This document shows, one piece after another, positions 36,602 through 44,978 of a stretch of 64,000 nucleotides of DNA; positions within the stretch are counted from its first letter, which is position 1, and the number at the start of each line of letters is the position of its first letter. The position numbers and the translations under genes are program-made. The stretch spans positions 248,001 to 312,000 of the forward strand of contig JADKCF010000002.1 in the NCBI GenBank assembly GCA_016714765.1. The letters are read 5' to 3'. This DNA comes from Saprospiraceae bacterium. Lineage in GTDB: Bacteria > Bacteroidota > Bacteroidia > Chitinophagales > Saprospiraceae. The notes under the pieces are model-generated. The model did not search any database. It was not told the DNA's origin and worked only from the letters and a program-made list of their open reading frames with translations.

Positions 36602-37285
36602 ATGAGAATCATTCTTTCCATGTTGTTGTCTTCTTTAATTTTTACAATGAGTCAAGCTCAAACTAAAAATCTGAGTTGTTTTACATCCTTATCTACCAGC
36701 GGTAATGTCCAGGTCACGCTCAAAAGGGCCGACCAATGCAAAGCTGATTATAAAGTCACCAAAGGAACAGAAGATGATCTTGTGCTGGAGGTAAAAAATG
36801 AAGTGCTGACGATCAAGATTAAGTCAAAAATATCAGGCTTATGGAATCAGTCATCCACTAAAGCCCAGGTGACTGTTTATTACAGAAACTTGACAGATAT
36901 TGACTGCTCAGCAGGATCGGGTATATCTTCTATAGAAGAGATAGTTACTGAAAAGATGGATATCGATGCCTCCAGTGGAGCCAGTTGCCAGATCAAGTTA
37001 AAGAGCAACCTATTATCAGTCAATACCTCATCAGGATCTTCTGTTAAGATAACAGGGAATGCTCAAAATGCCTCTTATGACGTATCATCGGGTGCAAAAA
37101 TAGAAGCAGGCAATATGATCACAGAAAAAGTAGATGCAAATGTATCTTCAGGAGGGAGCATATCACTGCATGCTTCCAAATCTCTCAAAGCCGATGCCAG
37201 CTCTGGAGGCAGTATCAAATACAAAGGAAACCCTGTCAATAAAAATATTGACTCCGGGATGTCTGGAAGTATCAGTGCCTATTGA
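36602..37285 (+). CDS. Head GIN domain-containing (DUF2807) auto-transporter-adhesin-like protein
   Basis: 227 residues. Signal peptide (MRIILSMLLSSLIFTMSQAQ), then a repetitive right-handed beta-helix-like body with many SSG/SGGS turns (DASSGASCQIKL, VNTSSGSSVKITG, YDVSSGAKIEAG, ANVSSGGSISLHAS, ADASSGGSIKYKG). This is the DUF2807 pattern common in Bacteroidota. Location periplasmic or outer surface; function unknown. Confidence 0.85.
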   Translation: MRIILSMLLSSLIFTMSQAQTKNLSCFTSLSTSGNVQVTLKRADQCKADYKVTKGTEDDLVLEVKNEVLTIKIKSKISGLWNQSSTKAQVTVYYRNLTDIDCSAGSGISSIEEIVTEKMDIDASSGASCQIKLKSNLLSVNTSSGSSVKITGNAQNASYDVSSGAKIEAGNMITEKVDANVSSGGSISLHASKSLKADASSGGSIKYKGNPVNKNIDSGMSGSISAY

Positions 37286-37300
37286 GCTAAAATATTGGGT

Positions 37301-38308
37301 TTACCACCAAACAGATTCTATCAGGCTGTTGACCTGACTTTTAGAGTACTTCTTATTTTTTAAAATACCGAGTTGTCTGGGTGATAGAAAATGGTCCGGG
37401 TTTTGTCCGAGTGCCAGTGCCCTGTTGACTTTAGCCTTTTGTAAATCAGTCATAGGTATGACCATATAAGCAGATTTTTGAAGATAATATTTATCTTCTG
37501 CATCTTTTTTGTATGTACCTACAGGTCTGATAGTAAGTTTTGTATTCTTCTGGATATTGCCGTACACCTGATCAGCACAACCAGATTTACTTGCCTTGGA
37601 AACTAAAGCATCCAAGTTTGTTTTTTGGGTATCAAACCTGACTTTTACCACTTCTTTGCCATGCATATATCCCGCCTCTGTAGACAGAATACCATCCATG
37701 CCTGCGATTTCTTTTTCACCTGACCAAAAACAGTACATGCTCAAATATGCCCCTTCAACGACATTTTTTTCCACAGCGTCCCATTCTTCCAACAACAGCA
37801 TTAAGTATTCAGGCACTGTATTTCCTGATTTGGTGAGGGCATTTTTTATAGCATGGATGACTTTGGCTCTTGAATTAAAATCGTGCTCCCTATTGATGAT
37901 ATCTTTTCCTTTGGTATCTACTATTCTGATCACGGGATTATTCCAGGCTGGTTCATGGTATTTTTTAAGTACAGTTTGGTCGGCCCCATTATTGTTATTA
38001 TAAATACATAGAGGTACAAAACAAGTTTCGATGGCTTCTACAATCAGAGGATGAGATAATACATTTTTACCGAATCGTGTACAGTTACTGCAGCCAGGCA
38101 CTTCCTGAAAAAGTATAAATACAGGCAATCTGACATCTTCAGAAACCTTTAATGCCTCTTCATAATTTCGGTGCCATTTTACTTTTCCCAATTCAGCTGG
38201 ATTATCCACAGGAAATGGAGTGTACTGGCCATCAGCAGACAAGGAAGTCAATATAAAAAGAAATAAAAACAAATAATTTAATGACATAAGCCTTACATTT
38301 ATCCCCAA
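37301..38308 (-). CDS. Thioredoxin-fold protein with C-terminal MsrA-like domain
   Basis: 335 residues. Signal peptide (about 1-27, LFLFLFILTSLSADGQ). Residues of about 45-160 form a thioredoxin-like domain with a VPGCSNCTRFG motif (C73, C76). Residues of about 185-235 (YLSMYCFWSGEKEIAGMDG, LSTEAGYMHGKEVVKVRFD) closely resemble the core of peptide methionine sulfoxide reductase A: GCFWGVE...GV.ST..GY.GG...V...YD. The catalytic-type Cys (C193) and Glu (E198) are retained, but the MsrA substrate loop is missing. The motif also recalls the VPG(U/C)xx thioredoxin-like group that contains selenoproteins elsewhere. A periplasmic methionine or thiol repair enzyme is an inference. Confidence 0.65.
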   Translation of the reverse strand: MGINVRLMSLNYLFLFLFILTSLSADGQYTPFPVDNPAELGKVKWHRNYEEALKVSEDVRLPVFILFQEVPGCSNCTRFGKNVLSHPLIVEAIETCFVPLCIYNNNNGADQTVLKKYHEPAWNNPVIRIVDTKGKDIINREHDFNSRAKVIHAIKNALTKSGNTVPEYLMLLLEEWDAVEKNVVEGAYLSMYCFWSGEKEIAGMDGILSTEAGYMHGKEVVKVRFDTQKTNLDALVSKASKSGCADQVYGNIQKNTKLTIRPVGTYKKDAEDKYYLQKSAYMVIPMTDLQKAKVNRALALGQNPDHFLSPRQLGILKNKKYSKSQVNSLIESVWW

Positions 38309-38356
38309 AATTAATAAATAATCCGATTTCAGGTGTTATAGTTAACCGTAGGATTT

Positions 38357-39925
38357 ATGCCCAGCCAACAAACAGATCAGTTAATACTGCTCATCAGGTC
38401 TATGACTAAAGCAGAAAAGCGTAGCTTCAGACTCTATGTGAATAGGGATCATAATGCTACTTACAAACTGTTTATGCAATTGTTTGATTATATCGAAAGT
38501 GCTAAAAACTATAAAGAAGCCGAACTGCTAAAGAAGATACCTCAGATTAAAAAAGTACAGTTGTCCAATATCAAGGCCAACCTGATGAAACAGATATTGT
38601 CCAATCTGAGACATCTTCACAAGCAGGATTATGCTGATATTACTATCAGGGAAATGCTGGACTATGCTAAACTGTTACAGTCAAAAGGCATGACTAAAGC
38701 CAGTCTGGACATGCTGGAAAAAGCCAGAAAACTGGCAGAAACCAACCATGAAACGGTTTTACTATATGAGATAATAGATGCTGAAAGGAAAATAGAAACC
38801 CAGTTTATTACAGGAAGTTCTACAGTGAAGGCAGTGAGAATTCATGAACAAAGCCAACAAATACTCACAAAACTGGACATTCACGATCGGCTTTCTAATC
38901 TGTCACTTATGCTTTATGGTATGTACTTAAAATACGGCTATGTAAAGGACAAAAAGGATTTTGAGTTTGTGAAGGACTATTTTTACAATAATCTTCCTGA
39001 CGTCAAAATTGGCAAGTTGGGATTTTATGAAAAAATATATTACTATCAGTCTTTTGTGTGGTATTACCATATGACCCAAGACTTTGTAAATTACTACAAA
39101 TATTCACAAAAGTGGATAGAAACATTCAGGGATCAACCCGAACTGATTAAACAAGATCAGATATTATATCTGAAAGGGATGCATAACGCATTGAATGCAT
39201 TGTACATGGCCAATAAAAAAGAAAAATTTCTGCAGTATTTTACCAATTATCTGGAATATGAGGATACATTTTCAGAACAGATTTCAGAAAATTTGGAGGC
39301 ACATTACCACCTCTTTAAGTATGTGCATCAGCTCAATAAAACATTTCTCACTGGTGATTATGATGGTGGTGTCAAAGATATAAAAGAACTTGCAGAGGCT
39401 TTAAAAAAAAGGAAATATGCCTGGGATTTGAATCGTGAAATGGTTTTTTACTACAAAATGGCTTGTGTATATTTCGGAGCTGACGATTATAACAATGCGC
39501 TGGAATATCTTAATATGATCAGCAACTCACCGATTGGTGGGTTAAGGGAAGACATTCAGTGTTTTGCAAGAATTCTGAGCCTAATAAGTCATTATGAGTT
39601 GGGCAATGATTTTCTGGTAAGCTATCAAATTAAGTCTGTTTATCGATTTTTAACAAAAATGGAAGACTTGCAGGCAGTACAAAGAGAAATCCTGAGTTTC
39701 ATCAGAAACACGCCACAGATGAACCGAAGAGACTTGAAAAACGAGTTTAAAAAAATCAGATCCAAACTCCAAAAATATCAGGATGACCCTTATGAAAGAA
39801 GACCGTTCCTATATCTGGATATTATCTCCTGGCTGGACAGTAAAATTGATGATAAAAGAATACAGGATGTCATCAAAGACAAAATATCAGCTGCTAAAAA
39901 CCATCAGTGTGGTATGAGCTTGTAG
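38357..39925 (+). CDS. Conserved helical (TPR-like) protein of unknown function
   Basis: 522 residues, almost wholly alpha-helical, with no signal peptide. Repeated helix pairs carry A/L/Y patterns (ASLDMLEKARKLAETNHE, NALEYLNMISNSP, MVFYYKMACVYFGADDYNN), which suggests TPR-like solenoid packing. It opens with TDQLILLIRSMTKAEKRSFR, a recurrent N-terminus in uncharacterised Bacteroidota proteins. Cytoplasmic scaffold is the only safe guess. It is divergent from the thioredoxin/MsrA-like gene with only 48 bp between start codons. Confidence 0.7.
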   Translation: MPSQQTDQLILLIRSMTKAEKRSFRLYVNRDHNATYKLFMQLFDYIESAKNYKEAELLKKIPQIKKVQLSNIKANLMKQILSNLRHLHKQDYADITIREMLDYAKLLQSKGMTKASLDMLEKARKLAETNHETVLLYEIIDAERKIETQFITGSSTVKAVRIHEQSQQILTKLDIHDRLSNLSLMLYGMYLKYGYVKDKKDFEFVKDYFYNNLPDVKIGKLGFYEKIYYYQSFVWYYHMTQDFVNYYKYSQKWIETFRDQPELIKQDQILYLKGMHNALNALYMANKKEKFLQYFTNYLEYEDTFSEQISENLEAHYHLFKYVHQLNKTFLTGDYDGGVKDIKELAEALKKRKYAWDLNREMVFYYKMACVYFGADDYNNALEYLNMISNSPIGGLREDIQCFARILSLISHYELGNDFLVSYQIKSVYRFLTKMEDLQAVQREILSFIRNTPQMNRRDLKNEFKKIRSKLQKYQDDPYERRPFLYLDIISWLDSKIDDKRIQDVIKDKISAAKNHQCGMSL

Positions 39926-40079
39926 GAATGGGATTAGTAAATGGCAGTTTTGTGATCCTTGCTGTATTTTTAATAGTTTAAAAAAATGATAATAAATAAA
40001 TGTAGAGTGTAATTGAATTCGTATTTTTACTTTACATATAAGCACAATAAATTCAAAATCATTTTAAACCATCATTCCA

Positions 40080-40898
40080 ATGCTTACTTCCTTGCTTGAT
40101 TTTTTTGAAAACCTGACCACCCTGCATAAATTAATATGGATAGTGCTGTGCCTTTCGATTTTTTGGTTAGCAGAGGGTTTCTACCCAATGGTCCCTCTTC
40201 ACTATGATAAATGGAAACATAGCAGGTTAAATCTGGTGCTTTTAGCCACAACGATGATTATCAATGTTTTATTTGGAGTAGCCACAGTAGGGATTTTTGC
40301 CTGGACTTCTGAGCATCAGTTTGGCATCTTTCGATTGCTAGCATTACCGGTATGGTTAGAATTGCTGCTTTCGGTATTGGTCCTGGACCTGATAGCGCAA
40401 TATTTTGTACATTTTCTGCTTCATAAAGTGAAGTTTATGTGGAGGTTTCATATGGTTCATCATAGTGATACAGAGGTAGACGTTACTACAGGCACCAGGC
40501 ATCATCCGGGCGATTTTATTATTAGGGAGTTATTTGCCCTTTTAGCTATTTTAATTTTTGGAATGCCTGTTGCTTTCTATCTGATATACAGGATACTGAC
40601 CATTTTTTTCACCTATTTTACACATGCCAACATAATGCTGCCGCCACAAATGGATAAAGCCATATCCTATGTACTTATTTCACCCAACATGCATAAGTTT
40701 CATCACCACTTCGAAAGGCCTTGGACGGATACCAATTATGGGAATATATTTTCTTTTTGGGACAGGCTTTTTGGCACTTTTGTATATGATGACCCCCTTA
40801 AAATTACTTACGGACTGGATGTATTGGATGGTACAAAATCTGCTGCACTCGGTTATCAGCTTCAGGTTCCGTTTGACGACAGCATCAAGACAGATTAA
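40080..40898 (+). CDS. Sterol desaturase / fatty acid hydroxylase superfamily protein
   Basis: 272 residues with four or five membrane helices. The di-iron histidine clusters of the superfamily are present: HFLLHKVKFMWRFHMVHHSD and HKFHHHFERPWTDTNYGN, followed by FWDRLFGTF. Members hydroxylate or desaturate lipids using O2; substrates include fatty acids, sphingoid bases and sterol-like lipids. It lies near a PAP2_3-type phosphatase and an extended SDR. Substrate unknown. Confidence 0.88.
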   Translation: MLTSLLDFFENLTTLHKLIWIVLCLSIFWLAEGFYPMVPLHYDKWKHSRLNLVLLATTMIINVLFGVATVGIFAWTSEHQFGIFRLLALPVWLELLLSVLVLDLIAQYFVHFLLHKVKFMWRFHMVHHSDTEVDVTTGTRHHPGDFIIRELFALLAILIFGMPVAFYLIYRILTIFFTYFTHANIMLPPQMDKAISYVLISPNMHKFHHHFERPWTDTNYGNIFSFWDRLFGTFVYDDPLKITYGLDVLDGTKSAALGYQLQVPFDDSIKTD

Positions 40899-40976
40899 TA
40901 ATAGCAACGGCACTATTTATAAATTAGGGTCAAATAATAGTATATTTACACGCAACTTCTCATAACAAGGGCATGT

Positions 40977-41975
40977 ATGGACAAAAAAGAAAAAACATCA
41001 CCAGATTTCAAAAGGGAGCATCCGGTAGAAAAAACAAGATTACACCCAAGGAATCAACACCGTGAACGGTATGATTTTAAATTACTATTGGCAAAATGTG
41101 CAGATTTGAAACCACTGGTGGTTACGAATAAATATGGAGACGATACTGTCGATTTTTCTAATCCTGAAGCTGTCAGGGTACTGAATAAAGCGCTGCTAAT
41201 GCAATATTATAATGTGAGTAAATGGGATATTCCAAAAGGGTATTTATGTCCTCCGGTCCCGGGTAGGGCCGATTACATCCATAATGCAGCTGATCTTCTG
41301 GCACAAAAAAACTTTGGCAAAGTCCCTGTAGGGTCTGACATAATATGTTTGGACATAGGTGTCGGCGCCAGCTGTATATATCCCATCATTGGTGTCAGGG
41401 AATACGGATGGTCCTTTATAGGAAGTGATATCGATAAAAAATCATTGGCTTCAGCTCAAAAAATAATCGATGCCAATACACATCTTCAAGATAAGGTCAA
41501 ACTTCATTTGCAACCCAATGAAGGGGATATTTTAAAAAATATCATACAACAAGGCGAAAGTATAGATATCGTCATCTGTAATCCCCCGTTTCATGCTTCG
41601 GCTGAAGAAGCTGCCACAGGTAGTATACGCAAAATAAAGAATCTGACTCAAAATAAAAATGCTACAATGGAGCTCAATTTTGGTGGGCAGAGCCATGAAT
41701 TGTGGTGTGAAGGAGGTGAAGAAGCATTCGTTAAAGAACTTATCATAGAAAGCAAGCAATACAGAGATGTTTGTTTTTGGTTTACAACACTCATTTCCAA
41801 GCAGTCTAATCTAAAAAGGGCTATTCAGGCTTTAGAAAAAGCAGGAGTGCAAGAGAGTCGCACAATTGCTATGGGGCAGGGCCATAAAGCAAGCCGTATT
41901 CTAACCTGGACATACCTTAATCCAAACACCCAAAAAGAATGGGCTCAAAATAGGTGGAGCCAAGCAAAGATTTAG
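40977..41975 (+). CDS. rlmF: 23S rRNA (adenine(1618)-N(6))-methyltransferase
   Basis: 332 residues, near the usual RlmF length. Conserved opening LHPRNQHRERYDF, VTNKYGDDTVDFSNPEAV, PPVPGRADYIHNAADLL, the SAM-binding CLDIGVGASCIYPIIG and the catalytic N6-adenine motif NPPFHAS. It methylates A1618 of 23S rRNA in a SAM-dependent way. It ends 40 bp before the minus-strand terminator of the tRNA gene. Confidence 0.95.
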   Translation: MDKKEKTSPDFKREHPVEKTRLHPRNQHRERYDFKLLLAKCADLKPLVVTNKYGDDTVDFSNPEAVRVLNKALLMQYYNVSKWDIPKGYLCPPVPGRADYIHNAADLLAQKNFGKVPVGSDIICLDIGVGASCIYPIIGVREYGWSFIGSDIDKKSLASAQKIIDANTHLQDKVKLHLQPNEGDILKNIIQQGESIDIVICNPPFHASAEEAATGSIRKIKNLTQNKNATMELNFGGQSHELWCEGGEEAFVKELIIESKQYRDVCFWFTTLISKQSNLKRAIQALEKAGVQESRTIAMGQGHKASRILTWTYLNPNTQKEWAQNRWSQAKI

Positions 41976-42014
41976 GAAAGTATACTTTCGAGATGAGTAG
42001 ATGGTGGGAAAAAG

Positions 42015-42051
42015 ATAAAAAAAAGTCCTTAACCAAAAAGGCAAAGGACTT
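42015..42051 (-). terminator. Rho-independent terminator of the tRNA-Gln gene
   Basis: On the minus strand AAGTCCTT (42051-42044) pairs with AAGGACTT (42030-42023), followed by a T-tract across 42022-42016. It starts about 11 bases past the tRNA 3' end. Confidence 0.85.
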
Positions 42052-42061
42052 AATTAAAGAG

Positions 42062-42132
42062 TTGACCCACTAGGACTCGAACCTAGAATGACGGTACCAA
42101 AAACCGGAGTGTTACCATTACACCATAGGTCA
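42062..42132 (-). tRNA. tRNA-Gln (anticodon TTG)
   Basis: 71-nt cloverleaf on the minus strand. Acceptor TGACCTA/TGGGTCA (one G-T pair), D-arm GTGT...ACAC, anticodon loop TTTTGGT giving anticodon UUG for CAA, and T-arm CTAGG-TTCGAGT-CCTAG. Discriminator A; no CCA is encoded. The outermost anticodon-stem pair is a mismatch (C-U), which is tolerated. It is flanked by its own -7 box and terminator, so it is a single-gene transcript. Confidence 0.95.
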
Positions 42133-42149
42133 ATGCTCGTTAGCGGGTG

Positions 42150-42157
42150 CAAAGATA
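42150..42157 (-). promoter_or_regulatory. -7 promoter box for tRNA-Gln
   Basis: Minus-strand TATCTTTG, an exact TAnnTTTG match, 18 bases before the mature tRNA 5' end. That leaves a 5' leader of about 10 bases for RNase P. Confidence 0.65.
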
Positions 42158-42287
42158 ATTTGTTTTTTCAAATTTTTAAACTCTCAAATCGGATTTTTGA
42201 AAAAAATTAAATTTTTTATCCTGACGCTTGTGTTAACCGTTCTTTTGTGACTCTTACCTGCATATCATTAATGTTTAAAAAAATTAC

Positions 42288-42295
42288 TACTTTTG
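42288..42295 (+). promoter_or_regulatory. -7 promoter box for the PAP2 gene
   Basis: TACTTTTG fits TAnnTTTG. It overlaps the in-frame TTG at 42293, excluding that codon as start and favouring ATG at 42323. Confidence 0.5.
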
Positions 42296-42322
42296 CATCC
42301 CGTTTCAAGAAGCATTAGGTAT

Positions 42323-43231
42323 ATGGTACATCAAAAGAAAAAGGTCACGAAATTTGTCTTGAGTCTCATCGATAGTCTAAACCTGATTTTTATACTGATA
42401 ATGGTAGGCTTTCTGATTACTACCCATGATTACAATCCTTACACTGACAGGCTTTATGCTTTGTATGGAATACTGACAGTTTTTATTCTCTCATTATCAT
42501 ATTTCAGACGTAAATGGCCCCAAAAAGGATCAAACTTGGTATTTCTAATCACAGCATTTGTGGTGTTTGTCATATTATATGATTCTATTTCTGGTTTGTT
42601 GCCTGTTTTTGCAGGTACGACGAGATATGATAAAGTTATAGATGATTGGGACAAGGCCTTCTTTGGTATATCTCCCAGCGTATGGTCGCAAAAAATAATG
42701 CACCCTGTGATCACAGAAGTGTTTTACTGGCTGTATTTTATTTATTTTTTAATACCGGTGCTGCTGATAGTATTGCTTTACCGTAAAAGAGCATATTTGA
42801 AACTGGAGATATCCATGTTTACAATATTCATCAATTACTATGGTGCGTACATCTGTTATTTTTTTGTGCCGGTACAAGGACCCAGATATTATCTGGTTGG
42901 GGAGCATACAAAATCGCTGGATGGAATATTGATTTCGGGTTTCATCAGGGATTTTATCAACTATTTTGAGCCAAGCACTTTGGATTGTTTTCCGAGTCTG
43001 CATGCATCAATATTGGTAGTAGTGACTATGTTGTCTGCCAGATATTTTAGAAGTTTATATAAAACATTCTTAATCATTAGTATTATAATAATCTTTTCCT
43101 TAATATATTTGAGGTATCATTATGTACTTGATATCATTGCTGGTATATTGTGGGCAGTGATTTCAGTATATTTAGGCAGATGGATATATCATAAATACAA
43201 TCGATACTTTCAGAATCAACTCATGTACTAA
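42323..43231 (+). CDS. PAP2-family membrane phosphatase (inositolphosphorylceramide synthase-like, PAP2_3)
   Basis: 302 residues from the chosen ATG, with six or seven membrane helices. Catalytic motifs of the AUR1/PAP2_3 branch are seen: VPVQGPRYY, CFPSLHAS (catalytic His) and RYHYVLDIIAG (second His and Asp). Family members cleave lipid phosphates or transfer phospho-headgroups, including inositol phosphate onto ceramide in fungi. The next gene starts 16 bp downstream, so it probably heads an operon with the CPBP protease and the SDR. Substrate not determined. Confidence 0.82.
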   Translation: MVHQKKKVTKFVLSLIDSLNLIFILIMVGFLITTHDYNPYTDRLYALYGILTVFILSLSYFRRKWPQKGSNLVFLITAFVVFVILYDSISGLLPVFAGTTRYDKVIDDWDKAFFGISPSVWSQKIMHPVITEVFYWLYFIYFLIPVLLIVLLYRKRAYLKLEISMFTIFINYYGAYICYFFVPVQGPRYYLVGEHTKSLDGILISGFIRDFINYFEPSTLDCFPSLHASILVVVTMLSARYFRSLYKTFLIISIIIIFSLIYLRYHYVLDIIAGILWAVISVYLGRWIYHKYNRYFQNQLMY

Positions 43232-43247
43232 GTTATAAAAATGTTGG

Positions 43248-43969
43248 ATGAAACGTGAGATATTAAAGACTCTCGATTACAAATCGCAGGATAAGCATTA
43301 TTACATATTACTGCTATCAGCCCCTGTATTGATAACCCTGTACAGGTATTTGTTTATGTCCCAGGATTTTGTGCAGTATTTCCCTGCCATGTCTGAAAGT
43401 GTGGGTGGTCATATATTATCATACAAACTTCAGTTTACCGGTTTTTTCTATTGATGTTTGTCATACCTATGTTTCATGTCCTTTTTTGGTGGAAAAAACC
43501 ACTTGTTGAGCTAGGTTTTAGGAGTGGAGATATAAAAACTGGCCTGAAGTTTATGCTCGTTATGATCATTGTTTTGGTCATTCCATTTGCATTTGGCGGA
43601 TCATGTGATCAAATTGTCAGAACGGAGTACCCTATGGCCAAGGAACTGATTTCCAATCATAAGTTTATACCGGGATATGAATTGTTTTATGTCATTTGCT
43701 ATTATATAGCCTGGGAGTTTTATTTCAGAGGATATCTTCTTTTTGGGCTAAAAGACCGGTATGGGACAATGGAAGCCATTCTGATCCAAACGATATCGTC
43801 ATGTTTGATACACATAGACAAACCATTTGCCGAAATCCTTGGGTCCATTCCAGTAGGGATTATTTTAGGTTTTGTAGCTTTGAAGACCAGATCCTTTTGG
43901 TATGTTTTTATTGTTCATGCTACCTTAGGCGTTTTGGTGGATTTATTTATTATATATTATCAGAATTAA
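43248..43969 (+). CDS. CPBP family intramembrane metalloprotease, frameshifted
   Basis: Two frames give one protein of about 240 residues. 43248-43454 encodes KREILKTLDYKSQDKHYYIL and the first helix, then stops after LQFTGFFY. Adding one T to the run 43442-43447 joins QFTGFF to LLMFVIPMFHVLFWWKK and the rest to 43969. CPBP (Abi/CAAX-like) motifs follow: AWEFYFRGYLLFGL (motif 1, with W in place of the first E of EExxxR), SSCLIHIDKP (motif 2) and FIVHATLGVLVD (motif 3). Intramembrane protease or related function. The stop is 6 bp before the SDR start. Confidence 0.78.
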
Positions 43970-43975
43970 GTTCCT

Positions 43976-44971
43976 ATGTTGCGAATACTCATCACCGGTG
44001 TAAATGGTTTTATAGGTTCGCACATTGCTGACAGGATGATTTCAGAAGGACATGAGGTAGTAGGTCTGGTGAGGCAGCGATCTGATTTATCATTGATTAA
44101 GGATAAAAAAATCACACTTAAGTATGGTGATGTTACTGACGAAGCGTCGCTGACAGAGGCGGTAAAACAAATAGATATCGTCATACATAATGCCGGACTT
44201 GCCTCTGACTGGGGTGAGCTGAATTTATTTATGAAGATCAACTGTGGCGGCACCCAGAATCTGGCCAGAGTTGCAGAGCGCGCAGGAGTCAAACGAATGG
44301 TATTGATGAGTTCGACCGCTATCCACGGATTTGGGTCATCGTCACCGATGAATGAAGATTCTGCTATTAATACCCAGGGATTTTTTTACAGCATTTCTAA
44401 GTGGGAAGCCGAAAAGTGGCTCTTTGAGTTTGGTAAAAAAAGTATGATGGAGGTGACGGCCACACGCCCTGGAAATGTATTCGGGCCCAGAGACCATACT
44501 TTTATTGAAAAGTATCTGGACGTGCTCGTAAAAGGACAAGGAGGATATGTAAATGGGGGTAAAAGCAAAACTTGCCCTGTATATATCGGCAATCTCACTA
44601 AGGCTGTCGCCATTGCAGCTACGCACCCTAAAGCTCCCGGGCAGGCATTTATCATTACAGACGGTCTTGACATCACCTGGAGGCAGTTTACCGAACGTCT
44701 GACTGATGAGATGAATATTAAAAGACCACATCTGTCTATACCTTTTTCTGTTGGTAATTTATTGGCCATTATAATGGAAAAAAGCTACCAACTGGTAGGT
44801 AGTAAAAATTCCCCTATACTTACCAGCTACCGCATGCACAATGGGGGCAAAGATTATTGGTTTTCTATTGATAAGGCTACAAACTTACTGGGATATAGTC
44901 CCGAAACCGACCTTGACAGCGCAGTGACAGAGACTGTAAAATGGTATAAGAATAAAAAAGGAATACAATAA
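43976..44971 (+). CDS. NAD-dependent epimerase/dehydratase (extended SDR, 3-beta-HSD-like)
   Basis: 331 residues. N-terminal Rossmann motif ILITGVNGFIGSHIADRM (TGxxGxxG), NAG in VIHNAGLASDWGE, catalytic Ser/Tyr/Lys (LMSSTAIHG and YSISKWEAEKW), and RPGNVFGPRDHTFIEKYL typical of the 3-beta-hydroxysteroid dehydrogenase/sterol-type branch. Candidate substrates include nucleotide sugars or lipid ketones; bacterial ceramide reductase (CerR) belongs to the same broad superfamily. Third gene of the PAP2-CPBP-SDR run; convergent with the radical SAM gene (7 bp gap). Confidence 0.85.
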   Translation: MLRILITGVNGFIGSHIADRMISEGHEVVGLVRQRSDLSLIKDKKITLKYGDVTDEASLTEAVKQIDIVIHNAGLASDWGELNLFMKINCGGTQNLARVAERAGVKRMVLMSSTAIHGFGSSSPMNEDSAINTQGFFYSISKWEAEKWLFEFGKKSMMEVTATRPGNVFGPRDHTFIEKYLDVLVKGQGGYVNGGKSKTCPVYIGNLTKAVAIAATHPKAPGQAFIITDGLDITWRQFTERLTDEMNIKRPHLSIPFSVGNLLAIIMEKSYQLVGSKNSPILTSYRMHNGGKDYWFSIDKATNLLGYSPETDLDSAVTETVKWYKNKKGIQ

Positions 44972-44978
44972 CTCAGGG

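Noticed and set aside
39926..40079. Promoter before the fatty acid hydroxylase gene
   Set aside because: Only loose matches (TATTTTTA-like) were found, not a TAnnTTTG box with spacing.
43690..43730. Missing first Glu of the CPBP EExxxR motif as evidence of an inactive protein
   Set aside because: WEF(F/Y)FRG is, as far as I recall, a common variant in Bacteroidota CPBP proteins, so it is not strong evidence of decay.
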